Below are positions 1-11,203 of a DNA stretch of 64,000 bases, one piece after another. The notes under the pieces are model-generated. The model saw only the letters and a list, made by a program, of their open reading frames with translations. It did no database searches and was not told where the DNA came from. The first letter of the stretch is position 1. Each line of letters starts with the position of its first letter. This DNA comes from Drechslerella dactyloides. Taxonomy: Eukaryota; Ascomycota; Orbiliomycetes; Orbiliales; Orbiliaceae. The stretch covers positions 496,001-560,000 of the forward strand of contig JAGTWJ010000003.1 in assembly GCA_020064725.1 (NCBI GenBank), given 5' to 3'. The translations under genes were made by a program, and so were the position numbers.

Positions 1-653
1 ACTAGCTAGCGGCAGTCATACCCGCCGCTGCTGTGTACATAATCACGGGGATTGTGCATACATATGTGTATATATATGCTGTACGGCGGCGCTTTGGAAT
101 CTATAACTTTTCTCACAGCATCGAGATGGGTCCTTCCGAATCCAAGACTGTTGCCAAGGCTAGTCAATCCAACGTGCACATACGTGACAGGCGGTGACGT
201 ATTTGCCCGTCGCGATTCGGCAGCGGACCTCAAAGCCAGCTATTACGGAGGCAGCGCAGAAAAATATGTTAGCCCGTCCGCAGACATTCCGGCTACATTC
301 CTAGTGCTTTCTTTGGCTGCCTAGTGACTATCTTGCTAGTGTTATTGGGAACGTTCGTGATATTGGCATATGGTTTGTGACATGGTGTTTGCGCCTCGCA
401 AGATGTTTGTGGCACACAGGCGATAAGACCACATCTCCAACTCGCACCGTTACGTTCCACACGACCTTCTCCACCGCCCCGCCATGCGCCCGCCAACCAT
501 GGACACTCCATCTCGCGTACATAGACTCTAGACGATGGCGGTTACTTTTAACTTTTACATTCGAAACAAAATCACCAGTATCAGCCTTGTATCATCGTAC
601 ACGCCGAGACTATAGCTACACCAGAGCGGCGCGACAGCGACAGTGACGGCATA
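1..653. other. Intergenic / upstream of SVP26
   Basis: No gene is supported here. Open frames at 52-324 and on the opposite strand have no recognisable protein character and no splice pattern. The last part is presumably the promoter and 5' leader of the SVP26 gene that starts at 654. I saw no clear TATA box or other motif. Confidence 0.5.
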
Positions 654-1526
654 ATGTGGATTCTCCCGCTTGTCGGCTACGTCGGCATCGTCTTTGGCTT
701 CACCTTCCTCACTCTCGCCATTGGTACGCTTCCTTCCGGTGATGTCAGTCTGGGCTTTCATGGTGCTAACGTTACTCGATCGTGACCACAGCCTCCGGCC
801 TCTACTACCTCTCCGAACTCGTCGAGGAGCATACCGTCGTATCGAAGCGCATTCTGACGCGTCTGATTCAGGGAATCACCGTTGTCCATCTGCTACTTGT
901 CGTAATCGACGGCTTTCCTTTCTTGCTGACGCTGTTCAGCGCGGTTAGTCATGGCGCCTATGCCATGAATCTGCGCCGGTTCCCTATGGTCGCTTTGACA
1001 GACGGCTGGTTCGTTGGCAGCTGCAGTACGGCACCCTGCATACCCATACGCGCTTTGTCGTTGTCTGTTCGCTCTATGGAACGTCGTACAGGCTGACATT
1101 TGATTGGTACATTGTGTAGTCCTTGTCATTACGAATCACATTCTATGGTTCCGCCACTTCTCGAGACCCCCCGAACCGCTGTACGACTACTCCTCGCCAA
1201 GCTCTGCGGCGAATCGGCACCGGCACACCTACGGCTCCAGTCTCGACTACAAACCTGCCCCGTCGTTCAGCGAAATATCGGCATTTTTCGGTTTATGCGT
1301 ATGGCTGGTCCCGTTTGCGCTGTTCGTGAGTCTCAGCGCCGGAGAAAATGTGCTGCCAAGTTCAGTCGGCGGCGAGAGCTCGGCAGGTGCAGTAGGAGAT
1401 GACGGGAAAAAGAAGGGACGAAAGGGTTTGTTCAAGGGCGGGATCGATGGGATATGGGAGTGGGTTCTGGAGACGGGGCAGGCGATGGGGATATCGAGTG
1501 GCGGGCGGAGGAGAAGCACCTTTTGA
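654..1526 (+). CDS. SVP26: SVP26/TEX261 family ER-Golgi membrane cargo receptor
   Basis: Three exons (654-723, 792-1025, 1120-1526) give 236 residues, close to the size of yeast Svp26 (also called Erv26). The family is a multi-spanning membrane protein of early Golgi and COPII vesicles that helps sort type II membrane proteins such as mannosyltransferases and alkaline phosphatase. The sequence shows the conserved start MWILPLVGYVG, then SGLYYLSELVEEHT, the segment DGFPFLLTLFS, and after the second junction ILVITNHILWFRHFS, all in the order seen in the family. Several hydrophobic segments fill the first two thirds. A Ser/Gly/Lys-rich tail of about 60 residues is probably cytosolic. Both introns have GT..AG ends, and joining them restores family residues (Ile-Ala-Ser-Gly and Cys-Ile-Leu-Val). 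The start is the first ATG of the conserved frame. IDH1 follows 492 nt downstream on the same strand. Confidence 0.92.
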
Positions 1527-2018
1527 TCTGTTCTAAGCTTGGTTTTTGATATCTGAATGGCCTCACGATCTCGGAACTAGAGCCGACTATCATATTCTGT
1601 CGATGATGGGCGTAATGCTGTTCTTGTTAGTGGGTGTACCGACGGGTGCAATTCTTACGCATCAGCTCCGACGTTGTGCAACGGGAGATACCCCATTCTT
1701 GTATCGTATATTCTACTTGTACATAGATGGAATCCGCGATCCTGAATTCCAATCCACCTGCCTCCGTCCGGCCGTGAAACCAGCCGGGTGTCGGCTAGTT
1801 TAGCTCCATGCGGCGCCGGCAGCGTTTGACCGGGCGGACAAATCTTATCTTCGGAGGCCCCTCTTCCCTGCCGTTTTTATCAGATTCTTCAACCCGAGTG
1901 GAAGGTGCACCGGAAGCCTGCAAAAACTCTCTCTCTCAACCGCCATCGCTGCCAGCACCGTCCTTCACTGTCCACACTCATTCAATCATTCTTCTATACC
2001 GTCTCCGTCGCTGTCATC
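1527..2018. other. SVP26 3' region and IDH1 promoter
   Basis: No gene seen. The stretch holds the 3' end of SVP26 and the presumed promoter of IDH1. A CCAAT pentamer lies at 1749-1753, about 270 nt before the IDH1 start. The HAP (CCAAT-binding) complex is known to regulate TCA-cycle genes in fungi, so a link is possible but is inference from one short motif. The leader just before the ATG is pyrimidine-rich, which is common at fungal starts. Confidence 0.4.
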
Positions 2019-3527
2019 ATGATATCCCGTCGCGCCCTGCAGGTGAGCCCGCGATCCCGATGCTCTTCGCTGCCCGCTTCCCGCGTGGGATGCCTCCAAC
2101 ACAGTACCGAACGTTAACTTTTGCCGACGGCATCTCCGCTAGACCGCCATCCGCTCCGGCGTTCGACGACCGCAGCCCGCTGTTGCCGGTCCCGCTGTCG
2201 CTCTTCGAAGTATGTTTCGCATCGTGTCGGACTTTGTTGGAATAGCAATTAACGGTTCTCTCGTGCAGCATACGCCACTTTCCCCACCACCGTCACCGAC
2301 GACCTTCTCAAGCCGACCAAGTATGGTGGGAAATACGTCGTCACTCTGATCCCAGGTCGGTATCCTACAGGTCTATTCTCACAGTGAGCGCTATCTAATA
2401 AGACGCTCTAGGTGACGGTATCGGTATCGAAACGGCCAATGCCGTCCGCACGGTCTTCAAGGCCGATAATGTCCCTGTCGAGTTCGAGCAGATCGATGTT
2501 TCCGGTCTTGAGGAAGGCAGGAAGAACGCCGAAATCCTGTTCAAAGAGTGCATCGCCTCTCTGAAGCGAAACAAGGTCGGCCTGAAGGGTACGAATCGCC
2601 TCCTGCGGTCTCTTTCTCAGCGATAGATCCCGACCTGACTGTTCTAGGTATCGTCTACACGCCCGTCGACCGCAGCGGCCACGCTTCCTTCAACGTCGGT
2701 CTCCGTCAGGAACTCGACATCTACGCCTCCGTCGTCCTCATCAAGAACATCCCCGGCCTGCAGACCCGCCACCAGAACGTCGACTTTTGCATCATCCGTG
2801 AAAACACCGAGGGCGAATACTCCGGTCTGGAACACCAGTCCGTCCCCGGCGTCGTCGAGTCGCTCAAGATCATCACTCGTGCCAAGTCGGAGCGTATCGC
2901 GCGGTTCGCCTTCAACTTTGCCAAGGCCAACAGCCGGAAGAAGGTCACCGTCATCCACAAGGCGAATATCATGAAGCTGGCCGACGGCTTGTTCCGGTCC
3001 ACGTTCCAGGAAATCGCACAAGAATATCCGACGCTGCAGACGAACGATCTCATTGTCGACAACGCGTCCATGCAGGCTGTTAGCAAACCCCAGCAGTTCG
3101 ATGTTCTCGTCATGCCAAATCTTTACGGTGGTATTCTATCCAACATCGGTGCTGGGTTGGTCGGTGGGCCGGGTGTGGTTCCAGGTTGCAATATGGGACG
3201 GGAGCATGCCGTCTTCGAGCCCGGTTGCAGGCACGTCGGATTGGACATCAAGGGACAGGACCGGGCGAATCCGACAGCCATGCTGTTGAGCGGTGCCATG
3301 ATGCTGCGGCATTTGGGTCTGGACCAGCACGCTGGGCGCATCTCGCAGGCGGTCTACTCCGTCATTGCTGAAGGGTAAGCAACTCTGTCGTTTATGCGTG
3401 TCTATCTTCGAGACTAATAGTATTCTTTGCGAAATACAGCAAAGTCAGGACGCCCGATATGCACGGCACAAACACCACCCACGAATTCACGAACGAGATT
3501 CTGCGCAAGATGGACGAGATCGCGTAG
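2019..3527 (+). CDS. IDH1: Mitochondrial NAD+-dependent isocitrate dehydrogenase subunit 1
   Basis: Six exons (2019-2042, 2143-2209, 2269-2355, 2412-2588, 2648-3374, 3440-3527) give 389 residues. The enzyme is an Idh1/Idh2 hetero-octamer in the mitochondrial matrix that converts isocitrate and NAD+ to 2-oxoglutarate, CO2 and NADH. In yeast, Idh1 is the regulatory subunit that binds citrate and AMP. The start MISRRALQ and the Arg/Ala-rich stretch of exon 2 look like a mitochondrial presequence ending near Arg-Thr-Tyr-Ala-Thr. The mature part carries VTLIPGDGIG, IRENTEGEYSGLEHQSVPG, IHKANIMKLADGLF, DNASMQ and the signature NLYGGILSNIGAGLVGGPG. The C-terminus NTTHEFTNEIL is also typical. Intron 1 has a GTTAAC branch site and intron 2 an ATTAAC one. 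The first three exons are short, and exon 1 is only 24 nt, so an ORF finder would miss the presequence. Confidence 0.95.
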
Positions 3528-4147
3528 AAGCTCAGCGGTGTTTGACGTAGCCTGATAGATACATTATATGGTCGCCATGGTGGATATATATACGTATACC
3601 TCCCCGGATCACGATCTAGGGAGGTGGTGGCCGAGCGAATGAATGGCATTGAAGAGAGTGGTATAGAAGCATTACTGTGGTCGTGGTGGTTCCAGTTTCC
3701 TTCGTTTGCTGTTGCGGATTACTTCGTTACGATTCAGTGTAGATAGATAGACTCATCGGATGGCGGTTGCATTGGTGCTGGATTTTGATGTGCATTAGGT
3801 TTTTAATTGTTCTCCAATGCATGCCATGAATGACTTGAGATTTTGGTAGCGAGTGCTAGAAACTGAGTATGACTAAGCTCATAAGCCGGAATCTTCACTA
3901 GCTCGCCGGGCGAGCCAGAATGTTCTAGTTCAATTGTGTGTCGGCGGCGGCGGCGAGCATACATATATCCTTGCTGCCTTCTCCTCCTCTACTTCCCTCC
4001 CTCACCTAAGCAACCTTCTTCCAACTTATCTCTACAAACCAATACTGCAATCTTAAGCAGCCACATCTCCTATATCAGTAATTCCTAGAATATATACCTA
4101 TCAGTGATGATAGAGGAATCAAGCTCACACCTGTGGCCTGTGAGGTT
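3528..4147. other. IDH1 downstream region, no gene
   Basis: No coding sequence is supported. It contains the IDH1 3' end and several T- and A-rich runs. A gct/ggc-rich patch near 3940-3955 (cggcggcggcggcg) is a simple trinucleotide run. Confidence 0.4.
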
Positions 4148-4511
4148 ATGAGCGAGCCCATTGATGCTCAATACCAACGACAAGTAAGGATTTGCTGACT
4201 TTCCTTGCATGCACCTGCTATAGGGATCCTTTACGCATAGCCTCCCGCATGTTCTTTCGTTCTATCTTTCCAACCATCAGCCATGGTCTATTATATATGA
4301 ACTTTATGAAGCTATGCCGTCAAGCTCTGATCAACATGCATCACGACCGATGCCGGTGCCTCCATCTCAGGCGGACGACAGGTGCATTTTCGTGCATCCC
4401 ATATTACCTCTGCCGCTACTTCCTCTGGCATTGAGGCTACTACTTCCTATACGCTCAGGAGTTCAAAGACATGCATGGGTCTTAGGTGAATTCCTAGAAG
4501 ACATGGTATAA
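4148..4511 (+). CDS. Possible small two-exon gene, function unknown
   Basis: A 12-codon exon (4148-4183, starting Met-Ser-Glu-Pro) is followed by a 40-nt intron (4184-4223) with donor GTAAGG, a GCTGAC branch-like site and acceptor TATAG. The second exon (4224-4511) runs in phase to a TAA, giving 107 residues. The product has a Pro/Leu-rich middle (ILPLPLLPLALRLLLP) and ends LGEFLEDMV. I do not recognise the family. The intron is short even for this genome, and the gene sits in a gene-poor, partly AT-rich area, so it could be a decayed fragment of a larger gene or chance. Neighbouring DNA to 6.1 kb shows other coding-like scraps. Confidence 0.3.
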
Positions 4512-7500
4512 GATCTCACAGATGACGCTACAAAGAACGAAGTCTGCTAACGTAATCGCTGTTTATTTATGAGCCGGACCTTTGTATTATCTGCCGCGGT
4601 ATCAAGACTATCTGCCACAAACAGTTTATCTCCATTATAAAATAATACCAGCTGCAATGTTTCCTTCAAGCTTGAGTGGTAAAATAATAATCAAAATACA
4701 CCAACAATATACATGATTCCTTATCATATGTATTCAATATGATAGATAATAAAATTATAGCAAAACATTAATTATAATCTTAAGGTCTTAATAAATATAA
4801 GCATGAGGCTGGCTAGTGCCATCCATGCTCTCCTCCTTTGGCCCCTTTTGAGCTCACCGAATCGCTTGAGTATCTAGAAATAAGAACCATGGCGAGACTT
4901 CGCAGACATTGCAAACGCCCATGTATTATCAAAGGGATATGGATGGCGAACATGAGATCTTTCACCAGCATCCATTCATGAATAGTAGCCTCTTCCACCT
5001 CTTGCTCCTCGCTGATATTATATTAGTCTCGAAGCCAGAGCGCCCGGGCCACCGAAGATATTGTCTCTGGCTCATGACTTCGATCTGAAAGTGTCATATA
5101 TACAACGGCGTATGTTCTAAGGAGGGTTTGATCACTTGAGCTTCACTGTTTCACCACCACACGCTTATGAATTGCATAGACTTCAAGTGCAGCCTACTCA
5201 ATCGCAGTTGTCCAGGCCGCCTCGTAACACCGACGTCGATAACTTCACATGGATTGGAGCGAATAGGTCACCCCCACCAGCCTCTTCGCCACTTTATATT
5301 GCTATTGTGTCATACTGCGTCGGAATGCACAACGAATTTATATGGGTTATCAACAGCGGCTTTCAAGTTATCGGAATCTTACGAGACTTTGTCGATACCA
5401 GAACGGCGTATGAGATATATGCATCAGATGCTCCAGCAACATGGTCGAGACTGCAAGTATTTGGTCTCGCAAGCCAAATCCACAGTTCCACAAGTATTAC
5501 ATATGCAAGGTGCTATGCTCGTATGAGTATCCTTACAAAAATATCCCAGCCTCAGGAAAAGACATGCAGATTCCAAATGTTATACGTTAGCTATGATCAC
5601 GACAAGTAAGGACCCGGACCTATGAGCTCAGGACATACACCGGGAATACATTGTCGAAAGACTTTGACATCTGGCAGCTATGAGGAGATAGATATCTTGG
5701 AGCTTCGCGATGTTCTTCCACGTACGCGATGATCTTAATCTCCACTACTAAAATCAAGAAATAGGCATTCGAGATCGTATGTCTTATCCCTACTTAGTTC
5801 CTCAACCGCTTAACTGCCAGACTGTGCAGATGAGAACCTTTGCATTATGATTGTCTCGCGAACCGGACTGTCAGCAGTATGCCAAAAACGGAATCTGCAA
5901 CAACTTACAAGTATGAGCTTCCTCGAATCAACTGATATAATGAGATGTTGTCTCTATTAGAGGTCGAATTGGGATTCCTGGGACAATGTCCGATCAGTTG
6001 GGAGACCGTTCCATGTCCTAGTCCGTAACACTGATCGAATGACAACGATGAAAGTCAGCATTTTATGCTAGTTGCATGTTCTTTCGTATAATAGTCATAG
6101 GCGCGTCCATGTTCGTTTTATGCTTCGAGACTACTATACAATTCCATCAGAGCCAAATATATCAAGTGCATCATTTTATGCCGTATTGTGGCTACACATA
6201 TAACGGCTGATCATTCGTTCGCTGCTCCATGGACAGCGCTATCACAAGTCATTCACCCTAGCAGAGTGAGAGAAACACCATCATCTGATGTAGAAAATTT
6301 GTCAAGGCTAGATGTGCAGACTAGCAGAAGGTTTTTGAAACCTCTTATGAAGGCATCTGAAGACTAATATAGAAAAGATTTCAAGAGGATCCTGCCAAAT
6401 AACTAGAAAGTTCCAATCCCGTATCGAATGAACAAAGCTTGCCTACGAAGGGGATCACGCGCACGCTCATGTCCCTCACATTACTCTTCATTAAGATCTT
6501 ATGACAGAAGATCAATCGTCGGCTATTATGTTTACAAACATCCACTAGGCACTGTACTAATGTATGGAAATATACGATTTTGCAATTACTTTCAGGTGAT
6601 GTTTTGGGACCAAAAAGTAGTTCAATTGGTGTAAGAAGCAAAAACGAAGGCTAGAAGACTTGAATATTGAATTAAACTATGAACAATCTTGTTTAGAGCT
6701 TAACATACTGACCTGTGCGTTTAGCTGGGTAAACCCTAAGTTGGTCATGCATCTGTGTTCAGTCTCATCACGACAATTAATATCATAGCTGACTAATTTA
6801 CGACGTCGACCTTTCGCGCTTTCCGTCCACCGTCACGCAGCAACACGAAATTTTCAGTTGTCACCGCTGGCTATGACTTTATTTACGGTTTCTTTCTCTG
6901 TCGAAGAGTCGGAATTTAGTTGGCATACAGCCGGGACTTGCGAATAATGGATGTGGGATCACCTCGAAATTTTAGATTTCGATTTGTGCCGTAGATATTT
7001 CGTTGTAAAGGAGAGTTTAGTTTACGAGAATATATTTATCCAGTAACTTGAAATGCGATCTTTTCAGCTAGTAGATCTCATCAATATAAGCTAGCAATAT
7101 AATTCTGCATTGGGTCTTCTACCCCTATATATACGTCCCAGATCTGATTATGACCAAAGGACAATACCCAATAGTTACTGTGCCGGTGACCTGGATGCAA
7201 AGATCCGCATATCAAGAGTTTCGAGGTAGACCGAGAGACCACAAACGCTAGGAATAGGATTGGCTGGAGGATGATGAGATGCACACTCTTGTCGCCACAT
7301 CAATCGTAGGGACTGAAGGTCCGATGTGGTCCGAGTTGAATAGAGCCAGATTGTCTGACGGTCCGATGCAAGCCGAGTAGCGATCTGTCTATAAACTGGT
7401 AAAAACTGTGTTGCTGTTGGAAGTTGAGTCAGCGAGAAACCTGCCAGATCGGGAAACTTTGACGTCCCAATTAAATTTTATCGATAGAGTCATAAAACGA

Positions 7501-8118
7501 GCTCGCGGTGGGTGCTCAGAAAAGTGTCCTCCTGCCTGCGGCTTATCAGCACCCTCCGGCATCCAGTTCACTCCATCGCACACTACGATTCTCGATCGAA
7601 GCTACACCTCAGTTCCGCACTCAAGACACGGGTTCTCAGGGTACAACGCGCTACAACGTACAGTAGACACTTTTGGTGAGTGCAGGTGGCTTGTGCATGT
7701 ACTGTGCTGTCATGGGCTGGTCAGTGTGGAGCACGCAGGTGCAGGCTCCTCCCGCAGGGCCGTGCTTCGGGATTGGAGAGCTGCAACCTGGTCCAATCAG
7801 CAGCTTCATACAGGATGCCGGCTCTAATCAGATGGGCTCCCCTCTTCGTATCTAGCTTGACCGCTTAGCTGTATACTGCTTGCTGGGGTCTCTGGCTGGT
7901 GGTGCTGGCAGGCAAAAATTTTAGCTAACCACCAACGTCTGAGCTCGTCCCAGGTAATAAACACCATCACCAACCATCGCGACAGCTCCATCTCCATTGG
8001 CCCGCCGATATCACGAACCTACTACCTATCGTCGATAGCAACCAAGTCACTCTGACCAACTAGTACCATCGCTACTCATCCCGCTCTCACCTCCGCCTTC
8101 GACAGACAGCCCGCAATC
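4512..8118. other. Gene-poor, partly AT-rich segment upstream of GCD11
   Basis: No intact gene is supported. An AT-rich patch covers about 4560-4800. Between 5160 and 5850 on the + strand there are short protein-like pieces broken by stops with splice-like signals nearby (a GTATGAG donor near 5522 and an ACTGTGCAG acceptor near 5829), which suggests a decayed intron-bearing gene. A near-duplicate of about 10 nt (ggtccgatg) occurs at about 7319 and 7361. The open frames at 7408-7868 look like chance. The last few hundred bases must hold the GCD11 promoter. The leader at 8050-8118 is rich in C and T. Confidence 0.4.
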
Positions 8119-9884
8119 ATGTCAACAGGCACTTGGCAGACGGGGATGCCGGACTCCCCAGGAAGCTCTCCCGAGCTGGAACCGGTGACGGATCTCCCCA
8201 CAGATAAATTTGGGAACACAATCGCAGATGATGACAATAACCTCGATCTCGACAATAATGAAGAAGGAAGCTCAGAATCTGAATCCGAACCCGAAGAAGC
8301 TCCCAGAAAATCAATCATGAAGAACAAGAAGGGCGCTGAGGCTCCCCCAGCTCCTCCGAAGCCGGAGCTCCCGCCTCAACGGGATCCGTCGACAATCGAC
8401 TTTTCCGAGATGGACCCTCTGAGCCAGGAGATCATCGCCCGTCAGGCCACAATCAACATTGGGACTATTGGTCACGTCGCCCACGGGAAATCCACTGTCG
8501 TCAAAGCCATCTCCGGCGTCCAGACCGTCCGTTTCAAGAACGAGCTCGAACGAAACATCACTATCAAGCTCGGTTACGCCAATGCCAAGATCTACAAATG
8601 CGACAATCCAGCTTGCCCGAGACCCACCTGCTACAAGTCCTACAAGAGTGACAAAGAGATCGATCCGAAGTGCGAGAGACCCGGCTGTGAGGGCACCTAT
8701 CAGCTACTCCGCCACGTCTCGTACGTCCCCCCTAGCCTATATCGAGCGTATATATTGGGAAAACATTAGCTAAGCGTTAGTATAGGTTCGTTGATTGTCC
8801 TGGCCACGACATTTTGATGAGCACCATGTTATCAGGTGCCGCTGTCATGGACGCGGCTCTGCTCCTCATCGCAGGCAATGAACCCTGCCCACAGCCACAG
8901 ACATCGGAGCATCTTGCGGCTATCGAGATCATGAAGCTCAAGCACATCATCATTCTCCAGAACAAGGTCGACCTCATGAAGGAAGCCCAAGCCGAAGAAC
9001 ACTACCAATCCATCCTCAAGTTCATCCGTGGAACTGTTGCAGATGGTGCCCCTGTCATCCCCATCTCCGCCCAGCTCAAGTACAACATCGACGCCATCAA
9101 CTATCATATCGTCTCTCGGATCCCGGTCCCAGTCCGCGACTTCACTGCCACACCGCACATGATAGTCATTCGCTCATTCGACGTCAACAAGCCAGGTGCC
9201 GAGATCGAAGAGCTGAAAGGCGGCGTTGCAGGTGGCTCGATCCTCACCGGTGTCCTGAAGGTCGGCGACGAGGTCGAGATAAGACCCGGTCTCGTCTCCC
9301 GCGCCGATGGCAAAATCAGCTGCACACCAATCTATTCACGTATCGTTTCACTTTACACCGAGAACAACGACCTCAAGTACGCCGTCCCCGGCGGTCTGAT
9401 TGGTGTCGGCACCCGTGTCGACCCAACCATCTGCCGTGCGGATCGTCTCGTCGGTTTCGTGCTCGGACTTCGCGGCCAGCTTCCGAATATCTACACAGAG
9501 CTAGAAGTCAACTATTTCCTGCTCCGCCGTCTGCTAGGTGTCAAGACCGCGGACGGCAAGCAGGCTAAGGTTGCCAAGCTTGTTAAGGGCGAGGTTCTGA
9601 TGGTGAACATCGGATCAACCGCGACCGGAGCTAAGGTTATGAACGTTAAGGCAGATGCGGCGAAGCTCGTCCTCACAGGCCCTGCTTGCACTCAGGATGG
9701 CGAGAAAATTGCGCTGTCCCGCAGAATCGAGAAGCATTGGCGGTTGATCGGCTGGGCAAATATCGTAAGTTCCTCCTTCCTCTTCTTTTCATACATATCA
9801 TCCTTGCTCCGCAATGCTAACGGCTTTCTTCAGGTCACGGGTGTAATCTTGGACCTCCCTCCCGCACCTCCTGTTCCCGCTTAA
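8119..9884 (+). CDS. GCD11: Translation initiation factor eIF2 gamma subunit
   Basis: Three exons (8119-8720, 8786-9764, 9834-9884) give 543 residues. eIF2 gamma is the GTPase of the eIF2 complex that carries initiator Met-tRNA to the 40S subunit. The first about 95 residues are acidic and Pro-rich and look like a fungal extension. The GTPase domain has G1 GHVAHGKS (residues 118-125), switch region LERNITIKLGYANAK, G3 DCPGHD (204-209), G4 NKVD (about 260) and SAQL. The zinc-binding knuckle typical of eIF2 gamma lies between G1 and G3 (CDNPACPRPTC and CERPGC). Domains II and III follow (GGVAGGSILTGVL, GQLPNIYTELEVNYFLLRRLLGV, LSRRIEKHWRLIGWANI). The third exon of 17 codons replaces a read-through tail that stays open because the last intron (69 nt) is a multiple of three. 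That makes intron retention hard to detect from frame alone. Confidence 0.95.
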
Positions 9885-11203
9885 CTTTCAACCAATTTCA
9901 ACCAATAACGACAAAAAAAGCCACGATTGGAAGAATCTTGAACGTGAACATGCATGAAAAGTCTGAAAAGCTGATTCCTTAATCACTCGTATTATTTTTC
10001 CCGCCTGTTTCCTTTGTCGACATGTCTTCTGGGCGCAGGGGACTTGATTTGAAATCTCGTCGCTCTACGCACATGCTCACTTTTTGTGTCCTACATGCAC
10101 TACCTGGAGTTGTTCTACTGTAGTATCATTCTTTCTTCCTTTTGTCGTGGAATATCTTCTTCTTTTTCCTGTTTCGCCGTAAAGCCCCATGTTTGTAACC
10201 ATCCGGTTCCTCCCTCTGCGGCCAGCCCGTCCTTTTATCACCTTGATCGACTACCCCCCGCGTGTACGCGAACAGCCCATCGACCTCTACCTTATCATTC
10301 AGAGTTGGAATACACACCTTCTTCTTCGATCCCTCGTCGCTGCTCGGCGTTGATTTGCTAGATCCATCGTAAGGAAAAGTAGCTCTCACATGCTCACACA
10401 GCTGTACCTCACCCTTAGACTCTATATATATCCACTTGTTTATGACTTCGACGCCGCCTCCCTGTGTGTCCTTAAGCCTTGCGATTACATCCGAGTTCTC
10501 AATAGTTAATTTAAACGCGCATCGAATCTGAATAAAAACGCTTACCGTGATATAATGCCGAACGTGGTTGATTGACACTTTCAAGTACTAGAGCAATTAT
10601 AATTATCAAGTTGACCAGTACTGCAGTTGCATAGATATATATCCTTGCACTCTATCTACGCTCCCATGTGTATCCATCTCTAATATCTGGATACAAGTAA
10701 TCAATCGCAACCAAGCTAGCTTATTAATTATATATCCGCGTACCAAGAAAGAATCCCGAATCGCAAATGCGTAGTTGGAAGGCCTATCAGAACGTAAAGC
10801 AAACGTAGGAACTTGGAGAAGAACAAAACAAGACAGGATGAATATAACGCCGTGAACAGATTATTGGGAGGGACCGCCACCTTATGGGCATTCGACTAGA
10901 CTACATGAATGTATGTATATCCACCGCACACAGAACGGTGTACCGTGTATTAGACAATGGTGTAAGTAGAAAAAAATATGGGGTAGAAGTGGAGAGCAAG
11001 GATCGAAAAATGGGGTGGGATATAGAAGTGGAGAGCCACAGGAAGAAAAGAAAAAAAATATCATAGGCAATAGAAACAAACCGCCATGGTGAAAAGAGGT
11101 AGCAAATTGATCTTGCGGTCGGGGTAGGAACTATCGTGAGGGTGGTAACGAAGCGGGGCGAGAGAAAGGGGGTGGCAGGGAGAGAAACATCGATTCAGGA
11201 ATC
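9885..11203. other. Convergent intergenic region between GCD11 and IES1
   Basis: This lies between two convergent genes, so it should hold two 3' ends. A 152-codon frame on the - strand (10126-10584) has no recognisable domain, a Lys-rich tail and a low-complexity shape, so I do not call it. AT-rich and A-rich runs occur at about 10600-10760 and 10960-11080. Confidence 0.4.

Noticed and set aside
10126..10584. 152-codon minus-strand frame between GCD11 and IES1
   Set aside because: No domain, Lys-rich low-complexity end, and it lies between two convergent 3' ends. It looks like chance.
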